Shown here one piece after another: positions 38,807 to 47,302 of a stretch of 64,000 nucleotides of DNA. The stretch comes from Io17-Chloro-G2 sp965226825 (lineage in GTDB: Bacteria; Chloroflexota; Dehalococcoidia; Lucifugimonadales; UBA3495), in contig CBDDED010000003.1 in the NCBI GenBank assembly GCA_965226825.1, positions 2,480,001 to 2,544,000 of the forward strand, written 5' to 3'. The notes below the pieces were generated by a model. The model did not search any database and was not told the DNA's origin. It saw only the letters and a list, made by a program, of their open reading frames with translations. Within the stretch, counting starts at the first letter, position 1. The number at the start of each line of letters is the position of its first letter. A program made the translations under genes and the position numbers.

Positions 38807-41569
38807 CTACTCAATCCTCAGGTACACCCTGGTAGAGCTATAGCTGTCTCCAACAGCGTTGACCGCCTTCACCCCGTACGATCGGGTCCCGGACACGGCA
38901 GTGTCGGTGTACGTTGTCGCCGTCGAGCCAGTCAATATACCGGTGCAATAGTCCACATAGACTCGCCAGTCCTCGCAACGCAACACCCGGTAATTGACGA
39001 GGCCGGTGGATGGGTCGGGAGCGGTCCAGCTCAGGGCCACGGTTCCAGCGGTTTCGTCGTGAACAGCCGTGAGGCCGGTGGGAGCGGTCAGCGTGCCGGC
39101 CGCCGGCACGGAAATGATAACCCAACCGGTTGGGTAACTGTCGCCGCCGTCGCCTACGGCCCGGAGACTGCTGTAGCTGTAGGAGTGGCCGGGCTCCACG
39201 TTGGTGTCGCTATAGGCAGTGTCCGTGGAGCCGGTGAGAAATTGTCCGCAGGACAGGTCCTGCAGGGAGGTCCATCTGCAGCGGAGGAGCCGATAGTTGC
39301 GCACGTCGGAAGCGGGGTCTGGAGCCGTCCAGCTGAGGACGATTGCGGCTGTGTATGCGTCGTACCGGACGGTCAACCCGCTGGGCGGCTTTGGGACACC
39401 CTCAACGACTGCGGCGGTCGTGATGGAAGCGAAGGCGGAAAATATGCTCCGGCCGTTGGCGTACATGGCTCGCACCCGGTAAAGGTACGTTCTTTCCGAA
39501 TTAACGCCGACGTCCCGGTAGGAGGTGCCGGCGCCGTCGGTGTGTATCATGCTTATGCAGATCCTTGGGCAAGGGGTTGCTCGGCGTTCCACCTGGTAGT
39601 TCCGCACGTTTCCGACCCCGGGGGTCCAGCTGATCAAAACCTCGGCGCCCTCCTGGGTGACGGTCGGTGTGCCCGGAGAGACCGAGACGTAGCCCCACTG
39701 GTTAATCGGCAGCACGGTGTCGCTTTCAGTTGCCTGCTGCTGCGAAGACTGGGGGGGGTCGGATACGACGAGAACCGCGTCGTGCGCTGCCACCTCGGCG
39801 GCGGAGTCAGCGGCGTCAGTCGTGACGGTAACCCTCACGTTGTAGCGGCCGGCCGGCAGGTTGGTGAGGTTCACTTCCAACTGAGTCATACGATCAGTGA
39901 GCGCGTCGCTCGGCACTACCATGGAGATGGCGGGCGCTGCCGGCGTGGTCACGCTGATGGCGCTGGACTGTGCCCCGTAGCCGTCCGCGCTCAGGGCCAG
40001 GACCGCGTAGAAGTAAGTGGTCTCCGCCGCCACGGTGGTGTCCGTGTACTCCGTGCTGGCGCTTCCCGTGTCCGTCTCGATGGTTGACAGGCTGCCGGCG
40101 TCGGGTCCTCGCATGACGCGGTACCAGGTTATCCTCGCGTCCTGAGAGTCCTCCCAGGTCAGGGTCAGGCTGTCGTGGCCGACCCGGGCCGCCGTGAGCC
40201 CGGTGGGCTCCGCCGGTGGGGGATCCGCCGGTGGGGGCGCTGCCGGCGTGGTCGCGCTGATGGCGCTGGACTGTGCCCCGTAGCCGTCCGCGCTCAGGGC
40301 CAGGACCGCGTAGAAGTAAGTGGTCTCTGGCGCCACGGTGGCGTCCGTGTACTCCGTGCTGGTGCTTCCCGTGTCCGTCTCGATGGTGGACAGACTGCCG
40401 GCGTCGGGTCCTCGCATGACGCGGTACCCGGTTATCCTCGCGTCCTGGGGGTCGTCCCAGGTCAGGGTCAGGCTGTCGTGGCCGACCCGGGCCGCCGTGA
40501 GCCCGGTGGGCTCCGCCGGTGGGGGCGCTGCCGGCGTGGTCGCGCTGATGGCGCTGGACTGTGGGCCGTCGCCGTCTGAGCTCAGGGCCAGGACCGCGTA
40601 GAAGTAGGTGGTCTCTGGCGCCACGGTGGTGTCCGTGTACTCCGTGCTGGTGCTTCCCGTGTCCGTCTCTATGGTTGACAGGCTGTCGGCGTCGGGTCCT
40701 CGCATGACGTGGTATCCGGTTATGTTTGCGTCCTGGGGGTCGTCCCAGGTGAGGGTCAGGCGGTCGTGGCCGACCCGGGCCGCCGTGAGCCCGGTGGGCT
40801 CCGCCGGTGGGGGCGCTGCCGGCGTGGTCGCGCTGATGGCGCTGGACTGTGGGCCGTCGCCGTCTGAGCTCAGGGCCAGGACCGCGTAGAAGTAGGTGGT
40901 CTCTGCCGCCACGGTGTCGTCGGTGTAATCCGTGCTGGCGCTTCCCGTGTCCGCCTCGATGGTGGACAGACTGCCGGCGTCGGTTCCTCGCATGACGTGG
41001 TATCCGGTTATGTTTGCGTCCTGGGGGTCGTCCCAGGTGAGGGTCAGGCGGTCGTGGCCGACCCGGGCCGCCGTGAGCCCGGTGGGCTCCGCCGGTGGGT
41101 GGTTCTTCACCCGCTGGGTGGCGGTGGCCGTCCATGGCCCGCTCCGCTCGTGTACCGAGCGGTCCGCGTTGTAGTAACGGGCGCGGATTTGGACCTTGTA
41201 GTTCTCGCCCGGCGTCAGGTCATTCAGCGTGAGCGTGGTCGCGTCACCGGCCGGATAGAGGTTACCTCTTTCTGCTTCGTTGGAATCCCGGTAGGACGGA
41301 AAGTCCAGACTGGAGTAGGCCCAGCTGAGCCGGTAGTCCGCGGGCGCCTGTTCAGGGGTTCCCCAGGTGATGACCAGTTGCCCCGGCTCGTTACTGTCCA
41401 GAGCCAGGGACGGGATTGCGCCGCTCTCCGCCTGTCCCTGGGCGGTTCCCGTCATTCCGGATCCGATGAACGCCATGGCGGCCACCAGCAACAATGCCGC
41501 GATCAAAATGGATAATCTGACCCATCCACCAGCGGACGGGTCGCGTCGGGCGGCGGCGTTCATCGGCAT
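38807..41569 (-). CDS. Exported fibronectin III repeat protein, 920 residues
   Basis: The N terminus MPMNAAARRDPSAGGWVRLS precedes a signal/membrane segment (ILIAALLLVAAMAFIGSGM). An FN3 domain (PGQLVITWGTPEQAPADYRL) comes next, then four highly similar 96-residue FN3 units (EPTGLTAARVGHDRLTLTWD). A non-FN3 beta domain (MTQLEVNLTNLPAGRYNVRV) and three further FN3 domains follow (GNVRNYQVERR, GLTVRYDAYTAAIVLSWTAP, GTLTAPTGLTAVHDETAG). There is no catalytic domain or anchor. The protein is probably extracellular and adhesive. It lies wholly between two identical IS5 copies. Confidence 0.85.
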   Translation of the reverse strand: MPMNAAARRDPSAGGWVRLSILIAALLLVAAMAFIGSGMTGTAQGQAESGAIPSLALDSNEPGQLVITWGTPEQAPADYRLSWAYSSLDFPSYRDSNEAERGNLYPAGDATTLTLNDLTPGENYKVQIRARYYNADRSVHERSGPWTATATQRVKNHPPAEPTGLTAARVGHDRLTLTWDDPQDANITGYHVMRGTDAGSLSTIEADTGSASTDYTDDTVAAETTYFYAVLALSSDGDGPQSSAISATTPAAPPPAEPTGLTAARVGHDRLTLTWDDPQDANITGYHVMRGPDADSLSTIETDTGSTSTEYTDTTVAPETTYFYAVLALSSDGDGPQSSAISATTPAAPPPAEPTGLTAARVGHDSLTLTWDDPQDARITGYRVMRGPDAGSLSTIETDTGSTSTEYTDATVAPETTYFYAVLALSADGYGAQSSAISATTPAAPPPADPPPAEPTGLTAARVGHDSLTLTWEDSQDARITWYRVMRGPDAGSLSTIETDTGSASTEYTDTTVAAETTYFYAVLALSADGYGAQSSAISVTTPAAPAISMVVPSDALTDRMTQLEVNLTNLPAGRYNVRVTVTTDAADSAAEVAAHDAVLVVSDPPQSSQQQATESDTVLPINQWGYVSVSPGTPTVTQEGAEVLISWTPGVGNVRNYQVERRATPCPRICISMIHTDGAGTSYRDVGVNSERTYLYRVRAMYANGRSIFSAFASITTAAVVEGVPKPPSGLTVRYDAYTAAIVLSWTAPDPASDVRNYRLLRCRWTSLQDLSCGQFLTGSTDTAYSDTNVEPGHSYSYSSLRAVGDGGDSYPTGWVIISVPAAGTLTAPTGLTAVHDETAGTVALSWTAPDPSTGLVNYRVLRCEDWRVYVDYCTGILTGSTATTYTDTAVSGTRSYGVKAVNAVGDSYSSTRVYLRIE
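39930..41100 (-). repeat. 288-bp tandem FN3-encoding repeats
   Basis: Four near-identical units occur at 288-base spacing (starts of the shared CAGGTCAGGGTCAGGCTGTC-like segment near 40158, 40458, 40746 and 41034). The first interval is 300 because of a duplicated Pro-rich linker. High DNA identity between units indicates recent expansion. Confidence 0.9.
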
Positions 41570-41838
41570 TGTTCCCCTCCTCGTTTACTGAAAACCCCTG
41601 GTGTTGGGGGTCTCCGATCGGCCATGTCCTGAAGCCTGCTTCAATTGCCATGGCTGACGCGGTGGCCATCTGCATGCCACCGGTTCCCGTTGCGAGACCT
41701 TCCGGGACCTTATTAGCCGGGAAAACTATGTGCCCGCTGTTTGACATATTTGTGTGCCGCCCCGCTTGGGACACGGCACGAAAAGGTAGCATGCCCCGGC
41801 GGTGTTGCGATAGGTGCATATCGCAACGTTTGGACTAG

Positions 41839-42643
41839 GTTCTGTTGACATTTCACCGTAACCAGATGAGAGCGGCAGTGAAATGCAGGAAGCCCAGGTA
41901 TCTGGTGTCCAACTTCTCAAACCGGGAGAAGATCCGGCGGTAATGCTTTATTTTGTTGATGAAGCATTCGACCAGATGACGCTCCCGGTACAGATGCCGG
42001 TCATAGTCGGCGGGTTCCTTGCGGTTCGAGCGGGGCGGAATGACCGGAGTCATGCCCCGCTCCAGAATGTGCTGGCGAAACCCCTGGGCATCGTACCCTT
42101 TGTCGGCCAGTACGTGCTCGCCAGCATAACCGGCGATCAAACCCTCCGCCTGGGTGATGTCGTGCTGTTGCCCGCCGGTCAGTATGAATCGCAAGGGGTT
42201 GCCCAAGCCGTCCACGCTCACGTGAATCTTGGTGCTGAACCCACCGCGGCTCCGTCCCAGGGCCTGGGCTGCTTGGCCACCCTTTTGGGGGGAGCTCCCG
42301 GCGCGCAAGGGTGCGCCCGGACCATCGTGCTGTCAATGATGAGGTATTCCATATCAGGATCGTCGGCCAAATGCTGATGCAGGAGTTCCCAGATACCCCG
42401 GTCGCTCCAGCGGGCGAATCGTTTATAGACGCTGTTCCAGTTCCCATACTCGGCTGGAAGGAGCCGCCATTGGGCGCCGGAACGATCGACCCACAGCACG
42501 GCTTCTATAAAACGTCGGCATTCTTCTTCCTGACCGACGTACAGTTCGGTGCGACTACGCAAGAACTGGAGAATCTTGGTCCATTTATCTGGAGAGAGTT
42601 CAAGTCTTGACATATTTCCATTGTAACCAAATGTCAACACAGC
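41839..42643 (-). mobile_element. IS5-family element, copy 2 (805 bp)
   Basis: It has the same 805 bases, same orientation and same CTAG borders (41835-41838 and 42644-42647) as copy 1. Together the copies bracket 3.9 kb carrying the truncated exported gene, the receiver relic and the FN3 gene. Confidence 0.93.
41853..42613 (-). CDS. IS5-family transposase (copy 2), two overlapping frames
   Basis: This is identical to the transposase of copy 1. Frame A runs from ATG 42613 to 42218, and frame B, in -1, runs to 41853. Both copies keep intact frames and ends, so either could mobilise the other or the segment between them. Confidence 0.88.
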
Positions 42644-42647
42644 CTAG

Positions 42648-43038
42648 TACCACAGGCGCACTAATTCTGAATTGATAATCCCGGTCTCGAATTCGACTTG
42701 ATTTCGTTAGGATTGGAGAATTTGGCCGTAGCCAGACGCTGCGATTTTGGGACCGTCCGGCGCCCCAAGCGGCCATCTGCGACTGTAGTATTAGAAAGTA
42801 TAGAATTCTCCATCGGCGGTTGGATAGGTGAAAAGGGAAAATTTGGCCTTTCTCTTTTGCTCACTGTTGAGCGATCACTTTTCCTATTCGGACTGATACA
42901 TCTTGCTCTGGCAGTCTCTGGGCAACAGATGTAAGTTGTCAGGGGCAGATGCCGGGAGATTGCGCGGCCATGGTGAGGTACCGGATCTGTGATGTCAGAG
43001 CGCATCCTGGCAGGTGAGTCGGGACCGGGAGCCCTGGC
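42648..43038. other. Intergenic region upstream of the sensor kinase
   Basis: No gene-like frame was seen. It should contain the promoter of the kinase/regulator operon; TTGAGC followed about 20 bases later by TGATAC (near 42866-42899) is a weak sigma-70-like candidate. A 26-base stretch at 42774-42799 repeats, inverted, a sequence next to IS5 copy 1. Confidence 0.4.
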
Positions 43039-44259
43039 TTGCTGAAGGCCGGCGTGGAAGCCATACGGCAGCGGGTGACGCCGGGCACCCTGTCCGACCC
43101 GGACGTGGTCCGGTATGCGGCATTGGTCTCCGTCTGGGGACGCTGGTTCGTCTGGCTGGTCACTGTCTTCCTGCTGGCCTACCGGCCGGGCTTCTGGTAT
43201 CCCGAGAACATCGAACTCCTGTCCCTGCCTGTCCTGCTGGGGATGATCAACGGCCTGATGCACCACCGGCTCCTGACCAACAGGTCGGTGACCTGGCGCT
43301 GGATGCTCTTCCTCAGCGCCACGGACATCGCCCTGATCACCTTCGGTATCGTCTTCGCCGGCGGATTCAGGAGCTTCATCTTTTTGGCCTACTATCCGTC
43401 CCTCGCCGTTTTTGCCGTGGTCTTCTCGTCACATTGGCTCAGTCTCGCCTGGACGACGACGGCCGCCGCTGCCTACGCCGTCGTGTGCCTGATGGTGGGC
43501 TCCGGTCTCGACCTCGATGCGGGCAACGAGAAGGTGCTGCTGGCCAGAGTGGCGCTGATGCACATCATGGTGCTGGGCATCAGTTTCATCACCCGGTTCG
43601 AACGCATCAGGTGGCAGACCTCGGTGGCAAGGGAGCGGGAACTGCGGCGGGAACGCATCGAGCTCTCCCAGACGATTCACGACACGATCGCTCAGACCGC
43701 CTACATGATCGGCCTGGGAATTCACCGGGCCAGGGAGCTGGCAGACGAGTCGAACCAAGAACAGGTGGCCGCCCTGGATGCAACCTCCGCGCTGTCAAGG
43801 TCGGCCATGTGGGAGGTGCGGGGCCCCATCGACGCGGGCCACCTCCTGGAGGGCAGGGAGCTGGGACGGGTCCTGTGGTCCCACTGCGCCACATTTGAGA
43901 GGATCACGGGCGTCCCCGCCGGGATTTCCCAGTCGGGGACCGAGACCACGCTCACCACGGAGACTCGGACCCGTCTCTTCTCCATCGCGCACAACGCGCT
44001 GACCAACGCCTTCCTGCACGCCCGGCCTGGGCGAGTCGAGGTCAGGTTGAGCTTCGAGGCAGACCGGATCAGGCTCTCCGTCTCGGACGACGGAGTGGGT
44101 CTGCCCGACGGCTATGCCGAACGAGGCCGGGGCTTCAATGGGATGAGGTCGGAAGCTGAGCAGATGGGTGGAGCGCTCCTGGTGGAGAGCGTCAAAGGGG
44201 GAGGGACGACCATTACCTGCGTGGTTCCCCGGGATGCGGATGCACCGGGAAGCGTATGA
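43039..44259 (+). CDS. NarL-type sensor histidine kinase
   Basis: This 406-residue protein has an apparent TTG start at 43039 (GTG 43054 is possible). Four to six membrane helices span about 30-185 (WGRWFVWLVTVFLLAY, DIALITFGIVFAGG, AYAVVCLMVGSG). A HisKA_3 dimerisation helix carries the phosphorylated His214 in ELSQTIHDTIAQTAYMIGLG. The GHKL ATPase region has N box IAHNALTNAFLHA and G box DDGVGLPDG. It autophosphorylates and passes phosphate to the regulator encoded 14 bases downstream. The signal is probably sensed within or near the membrane, because no periplasmic domain is seen. Confidence 0.92.
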   Translation: MLKAGVEAIRQRVTPGTLSDPDVVRYAALVSVWGRWFVWLVTVFLLAYRPGFWYPENIELLSLPVLLGMINGLMHHRLLTNRSVTWRWMLFLSATDIALITFGIVFAGGFRSFIFLAYYPSLAVFAVVFSSHWLSLAWTTTAAAAYAVVCLMVGSGLDLDAGNEKVLLARVALMHIMVLGISFITRFERIRWQTSVARERELRRERIELSQTIHDTIAQTAYMIGLGIHRARELADESNQEQVAALDATSALSRSAMWEVRGPIDAGHLLEGRELGRVLWSHCATFERITGVPAGISQSGTETTLTTETRTRLFSIAHNALTNAFLHARPGRVEVRLSFEADRIRLSVSDDGVGLPDGYAERGRGFNGMRSEAEQMGGALLVESVKGGGTTITCVVPRDADAPGSV

Positions 44260-44273
44260 AGGAGGAGGGTAAG

Positions 44274-44975
44274 ATGGCAACAGCAGGTCGGATAAGGGTG
44301 ATGGTGGTGGATGACCATCCCGTAATGAGGAACGGCCTGCGGGAAATGCTGGAAGCATCGGGCCGCTTCGAAGTGGTGGGACAAGCTGCAGATGGAGAGG
44401 AGGCGGTGCAGACCGTCGAGGAGCTGAAACCTGAGGTCATCGTCATGGACGTGATCATGCCGGTCAAGAACGGCATCGATGCCTGCCGGGAGATCATGGA
44501 GCTTCTGCCCGGCACCCGGGTCATGATGCTGACGGCTTCGACGGAAGAGGATGCGGTGATTGAGGCGATCGCCGCCGGCGCGACGGGCTACCTTGAGAAG
44601 TATTCACGACCGGAGGAGTTGGTGGAAGCCGTTCTGGATGTGGCTGAAGGCCGGTTGCGATTTCCTGACGAGGCGGTGAGGAAGGTCTTCGCCATGGTCC
44701 GCGGCGAGGGCTGGCTCGGCTCCCGTCAGCCTTCGTACAAGCTGACGGCGCTGGAACGGGACACCCTGACGATGTTCTCCAGCGGGAGGTCTTACACCGA
44801 GATTGCCGCGGCGAAGGGCAACAGCACCGTGACCATCCGGAACACCCTCTACCGCATACAGGACAAGCTGGCAATCAAGACGAAGCAGGAACTCGTGATC
44901 TGGGCCGTGCGGAACGGCCTGCTGGATGAGGTCGCAGTCGGTGTTGAACCCCGGCCGGTGCCGGAGGGGCAATGA
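44274..44975 (+). CDS. NarL/FixJ-family response regulator
   Basis: The start is set at ATG 44274 because AAGGAGGAGGG lies just before it. An earlier ATG at 44256 overlaps the kinase stop and would translate the ribosome site itself. The receiver domain has VVDDHP (acidic pair Asp13/14), phosphoacceptor Asp59 in VIVMDVIMP, Thr in MMLTAS and Lys in GYLEKY. The C-terminal LuxR-type helix-turn-helix is LTALERDTLTMFSSGRSYTE with IAAAKGNSTVTIRNTLYRI. It pairs with the upstream kinase. Its targets are unknown. Confidence 0.95.
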   Translation: MATAGRIRVMVVDDHPVMRNGLREMLEASGRFEVVGQAADGEEAVQTVEELKPEVIVMDVIMPVKNGIDACREIMELLPGTRVMMLTASTEEDAVIEAIAAGATGYLEKYSRPEELVEAVLDVAEGRLRFPDEAVRKVFAMVRGEGWLGSRQPSYKLTALERDTLTMFSSGRSYTEIAAAKGNSTVTIRNTLYRIQDKLAIKTKQELVIWAVRNGLLDEVAVGVEPRPVPEGQ

Positions 44976-45090
44976 CCCAAAGTGGGCCGCTCCGACGACG
45001 CTGGGGCCCAAGGAGCCGGGTGATCCACCCCAATACATCTGGGAACTGAAAAACTGATAACTGACCCTTGGGGGTCTCAGGAGGCAACGA

Positions 45091-45234
45091 ATGAGCATTA
45101 AATCCGTCGAGGAAGCCATCCGGCACAGCCGGGTGGTGGTAGACGAGTGGAAGGAAGCCGGGTTCACGGAATGGCGGGAAGAACACACCCGCTATGCCAT
45201 CATCGATCCGGTGATACGTGCCCTGGGCGTGGAA
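45091..45234 (+). pseudogene. Type I restriction HsdR-like N-terminal fragment cut by ISNCY-like element
   Basis: The start ATG 45091 follows GGAGGCAACG. The frame reads MSIKSVEEAIRHSRVVVDEW, KEAGFTEWREEHTRYAIIDP and VIRALG, then enters the insertion sequence. The NTRYAxIDPxxRALG pattern is characteristic of the HSDR_N nuclease domain start in type I restriction subunits and related standalone nucleases. The rest, including the catalytic PD-(D/E)XK residues, is not found on the far side of the element. Confidence 0.6.
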
Positions 45235-46944
45235 TGTCAATGGCGGAGGCACGTTGGGCCACTGGGGTGTCGAAGGCCAGCATAAATGTCCGGTTAAGTA
45301 TTCAGCATAAATGTCACTTTGTTATGCCGCCACTGTATCAGATGTTCGAGCAGTGAGAGCCGGCCGGGAACGCCGCCCTGGAGGACCGTCGGCATCCATG
45401 TATTTCTTGATGGTGGCCCTGTGGATTCCCAACTCCCTCTCGATCGCCCGCAGCGACATCCCCTTGCGCATGGCTTTCTGAATCGCCTTCCATCTCTCCT
45501 TCTGCAGGAAGGTTGGTTTGCGCGGGGAGATAGTTGCGGGTGTCGAGCTGGCAGGCGTACCGCCGGTTAAACCCACCTGATGTTCCTCATCCGCCGTCCT
45601 TGAGTCCAGTGCCTTGAGGGTGGCTGCCCAGCGCTGGTCCGAGTAGTAGGCCCCGGCGGGCGAAAGGAGAGGAGTGGCCGAATCGCCCTGGCCGTTACGG
45701 AGGAATACCGGGCTGGGCGGCGCCTCCTGGGCGTTGATGATGCGTCCCTCGTGGCGCACCCTGAGCCGGCCGTCCAGTCCTTCCAGGACCTCCACGACCG
45801 CACCGGCATAGCTGGGGCGTTCCGGCTCCGGCAGCAACTGAAGCGTATGCAGCTGGAACTTCACCGTATTGTCCTTGGCCACTTTCCTACGGTGCTTGAA
45901 GCACAGCACCCGGTCCAGGTACAGATCACAGTCCAGTGGCCGATACGCGGACTTAGAGCATTGCGGGGGGACCCGGAAGCGCCGGTTGTATCGCGGCAGA
46001 AACTGCGCCAGCACCCCGTTGGCTTCCCTGATGCTGCTGGCGCCCGCCAACCGGAGTTCAGTAACCAGACGGTCCTGAAAGGTTCCAGCAGCCCGCTCCA
46101 CGCGACCCTTGGCTTGTGGAGAGAGGGCGAATATCATCTGTATCCCCAGCTCGTCCATGGCCCTGCTGAACTGGGTCGACGTTCCGGGGAGGCCGGACCC
46201 TGGTGTGTGCCTGAAGACCCCATGCCGGTCGACGTAGAGGGCCATGGGAATGCCAGCGCTCTGCACCAGGTCCTGGATCAGCAGGAAATAGGTGTAGGCC
46301 TCCTCCTTCTCGCAGAACAGGGCGTCGGCCACCGTGCCGGTGGCATCATCCACTGCGATCAGCAACGTGAACGGCGGAACCTGATCCCCCAACCACGGGT
46401 GGAAGCTGCCGTCCACCTGGATCAGCATCCCCTCCCGGGGCATGCGCTGGCGGCGTACCCGGTGCTTGGGAGGACGCCTTCGCCGTGGACTCTTCAGCCC
46501 GGCGTTGACCAGGATGCGTCTGAGCGTGGTCCTGCCGATGACAATGCCCTCGCGCTCATCCAGCAACTCACTGAGATGGGTGTGGTTGGCCCCTGGGTAC
46601 CTGGTGCCAGCCAGATGAACCACATCGGCCAAAACGGCCTCGGGGGTAGCATTGGGCGCTCTGCGACCCCGGTGGCCGTGGGCAACTGCGGCAACTCCCC
46701 TCTCCCGGTAGGCCGCCAGCATACGCCTCGTGTGCCTGGTGCTGACACCCATCAGCGTGGCCGTCTGATCCAACGTCATGTGCTCTGCCATCAGGCTGTT
46801 GAGAACCTGTAGTCTTGTCTGTTCCTTGGGAGTCAAAGTCACATTCTCCATGGGGTGAATGTGACATTTATGCTGGCCTGTTAGCGAGGACCTTTTTCCT
46901 GGACGTCAACACCCCAGTGGCCCAACATGCCTCCGCCATTGACA
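45235..46944 (-). mobile_element. ISNCY-like insertion sequence with long inverted ends
   Basis: Its ends are nearly perfect inverted repeats beginning TGTCAATGGCGGAGGCA and continuing through GTTGGGCCACTGGGGTG. Subterminal copies of CAGCATAAATGTC lie inside both ends (45279-45290, 45303-45315 and 46863-46876 inverted). It contains one transposase gene. The same terminus recurs at 20916 and the same subterminal motif near 50474, showing earlier activity of the family in this region. Confidence 0.88.
45322..46851 (-). CDS. ISNCY-type DDE transposase, 509 residues
   Basis: It starts MENVTLTPKEQTRLQVLNSL with an N-terminal helix-turn-helix (TLDQTATLMGVSTRHTRRML) and a second winged segment. The integrase core shows IQVDGSFHPWLG, ALYVDRHGVF and RVERAAGTFQDRLVTELRLA, giving the D, D and E. 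Its C terminus carries another helix-turn-helix (GMSLRAIERELGIHRATIKK). The frame is intact, and the copy could be active. Confidence 0.9.
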   Translation of the reverse strand: MENVTLTPKEQTRLQVLNSLMAEHMTLDQTATLMGVSTRHTRRMLAAYRERGVAAVAHGHRGRRAPNATPEAVLADVVHLAGTRYPGANHTHLSELLDEREGIVIGRTTLRRILVNAGLKSPRRRRPPKHRVRRQRMPREGMLIQVDGSFHPWLGDQVPPFTLLIAVDDATGTVADALFCEKEEAYTYFLLIQDLVQSAGIPMALYVDRHGVFRHTPGSGLPGTSTQFSRAMDELGIQMIFALSPQAKGRVERAAGTFQDRLVTELRLAGASSIREANGVLAQFLPRYNRRFRVPPQCSKSAYRPLDCDLYLDRVLCFKHRRKVAKDNTVKFQLHTLQLLPEPERPSYAGAVVEVLEGLDGRLRVRHEGRIINAQEAPPSPVFLRNGQGDSATPLLSPAGAYYSDQRWAATLKALDSRTADEEHQVGLTGGTPASSTPATISPRKPTFLQKERWKAIQKAMRKGMSLRAIERELGIHRATIKKYMDADGPPGRRSRPALTARTSDTVAA

Positions 46945-47033
46945 GAATTTGTAAATTGACATTGCCTGCCCGGTGGGCATCGGCGATATCAGCCCGCAAG
47001 AGGCACTGCCTGGTAATTATTAAGTAATCTGAC

Positions 47034-47234
47034 GTGGCTAACGTGACGGTGAAGGAAGCAGTCGTCCGGCTGGGCGTGTCGGAGCGCAGAATGCGCAAAC
47101 TAGCCCGGGACGGACGGGTGCGGGGCGCGTCCAAGGATGGAGCCGAATGGCTAATTCCTACGCCGGTAGACTTGGTGCCGGAAAGGCGCGGGCCCACTGG
47201 CGTGGCAAGGCGCTCCAGTGGGCCAGAGAGTTAG
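47034..47234 (+). CDS. Excisionase-like helix-turn-helix protein, 66 residues
   Basis: From GTG 47034: ANVTVKEAVVRLGVSERRMR, KLARDGRVRGASKDGAEWLI and PTPVDLVPERRG. This is the MerR/excisionase-type winged helix (a VRLGVSERRMRKL recognition helix and a GAEWLIP wing). It may bind DNA as a recombination directionality factor or a small regulator. It lies just upstream of the HepT-like gene in the same orientation, and a decayed paralogue lies after that gene. Confidence 0.6.
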   Translation: MANVTVKEAVVRLGVSERRMRKLARDGRVRGASKDGAEWLIPTPVDLVPERRGPTGVARRSSGPES

Positions 47235-47302
47235 TCGAGATCTTGTCACCCACTTGTGGTTCATGTTGAAGAGGTCGTGCATAGGATAGGAGTGAAGAGC
47301 CA

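Noticed and set aside
39894..41135. 413-codon second minus-strand frame across the FN3 repeats
   Set aside because: It is a shadow of the 288-bp repeats with Arg/His/Gly-rich nonsense composition and no start context.
37132..42647. CTAG duplications as proof that both IS5 copies inserted independently
   Set aside because: CTAG fits the fixed target preference of this IS type, so it does not distinguish independent insertion from composite movement.
42661..43266. 201-codon minus-strand frame upstream of the kinase
   Set aside because: It runs antisense through the kinase start and has no protein-like pattern or start signal.
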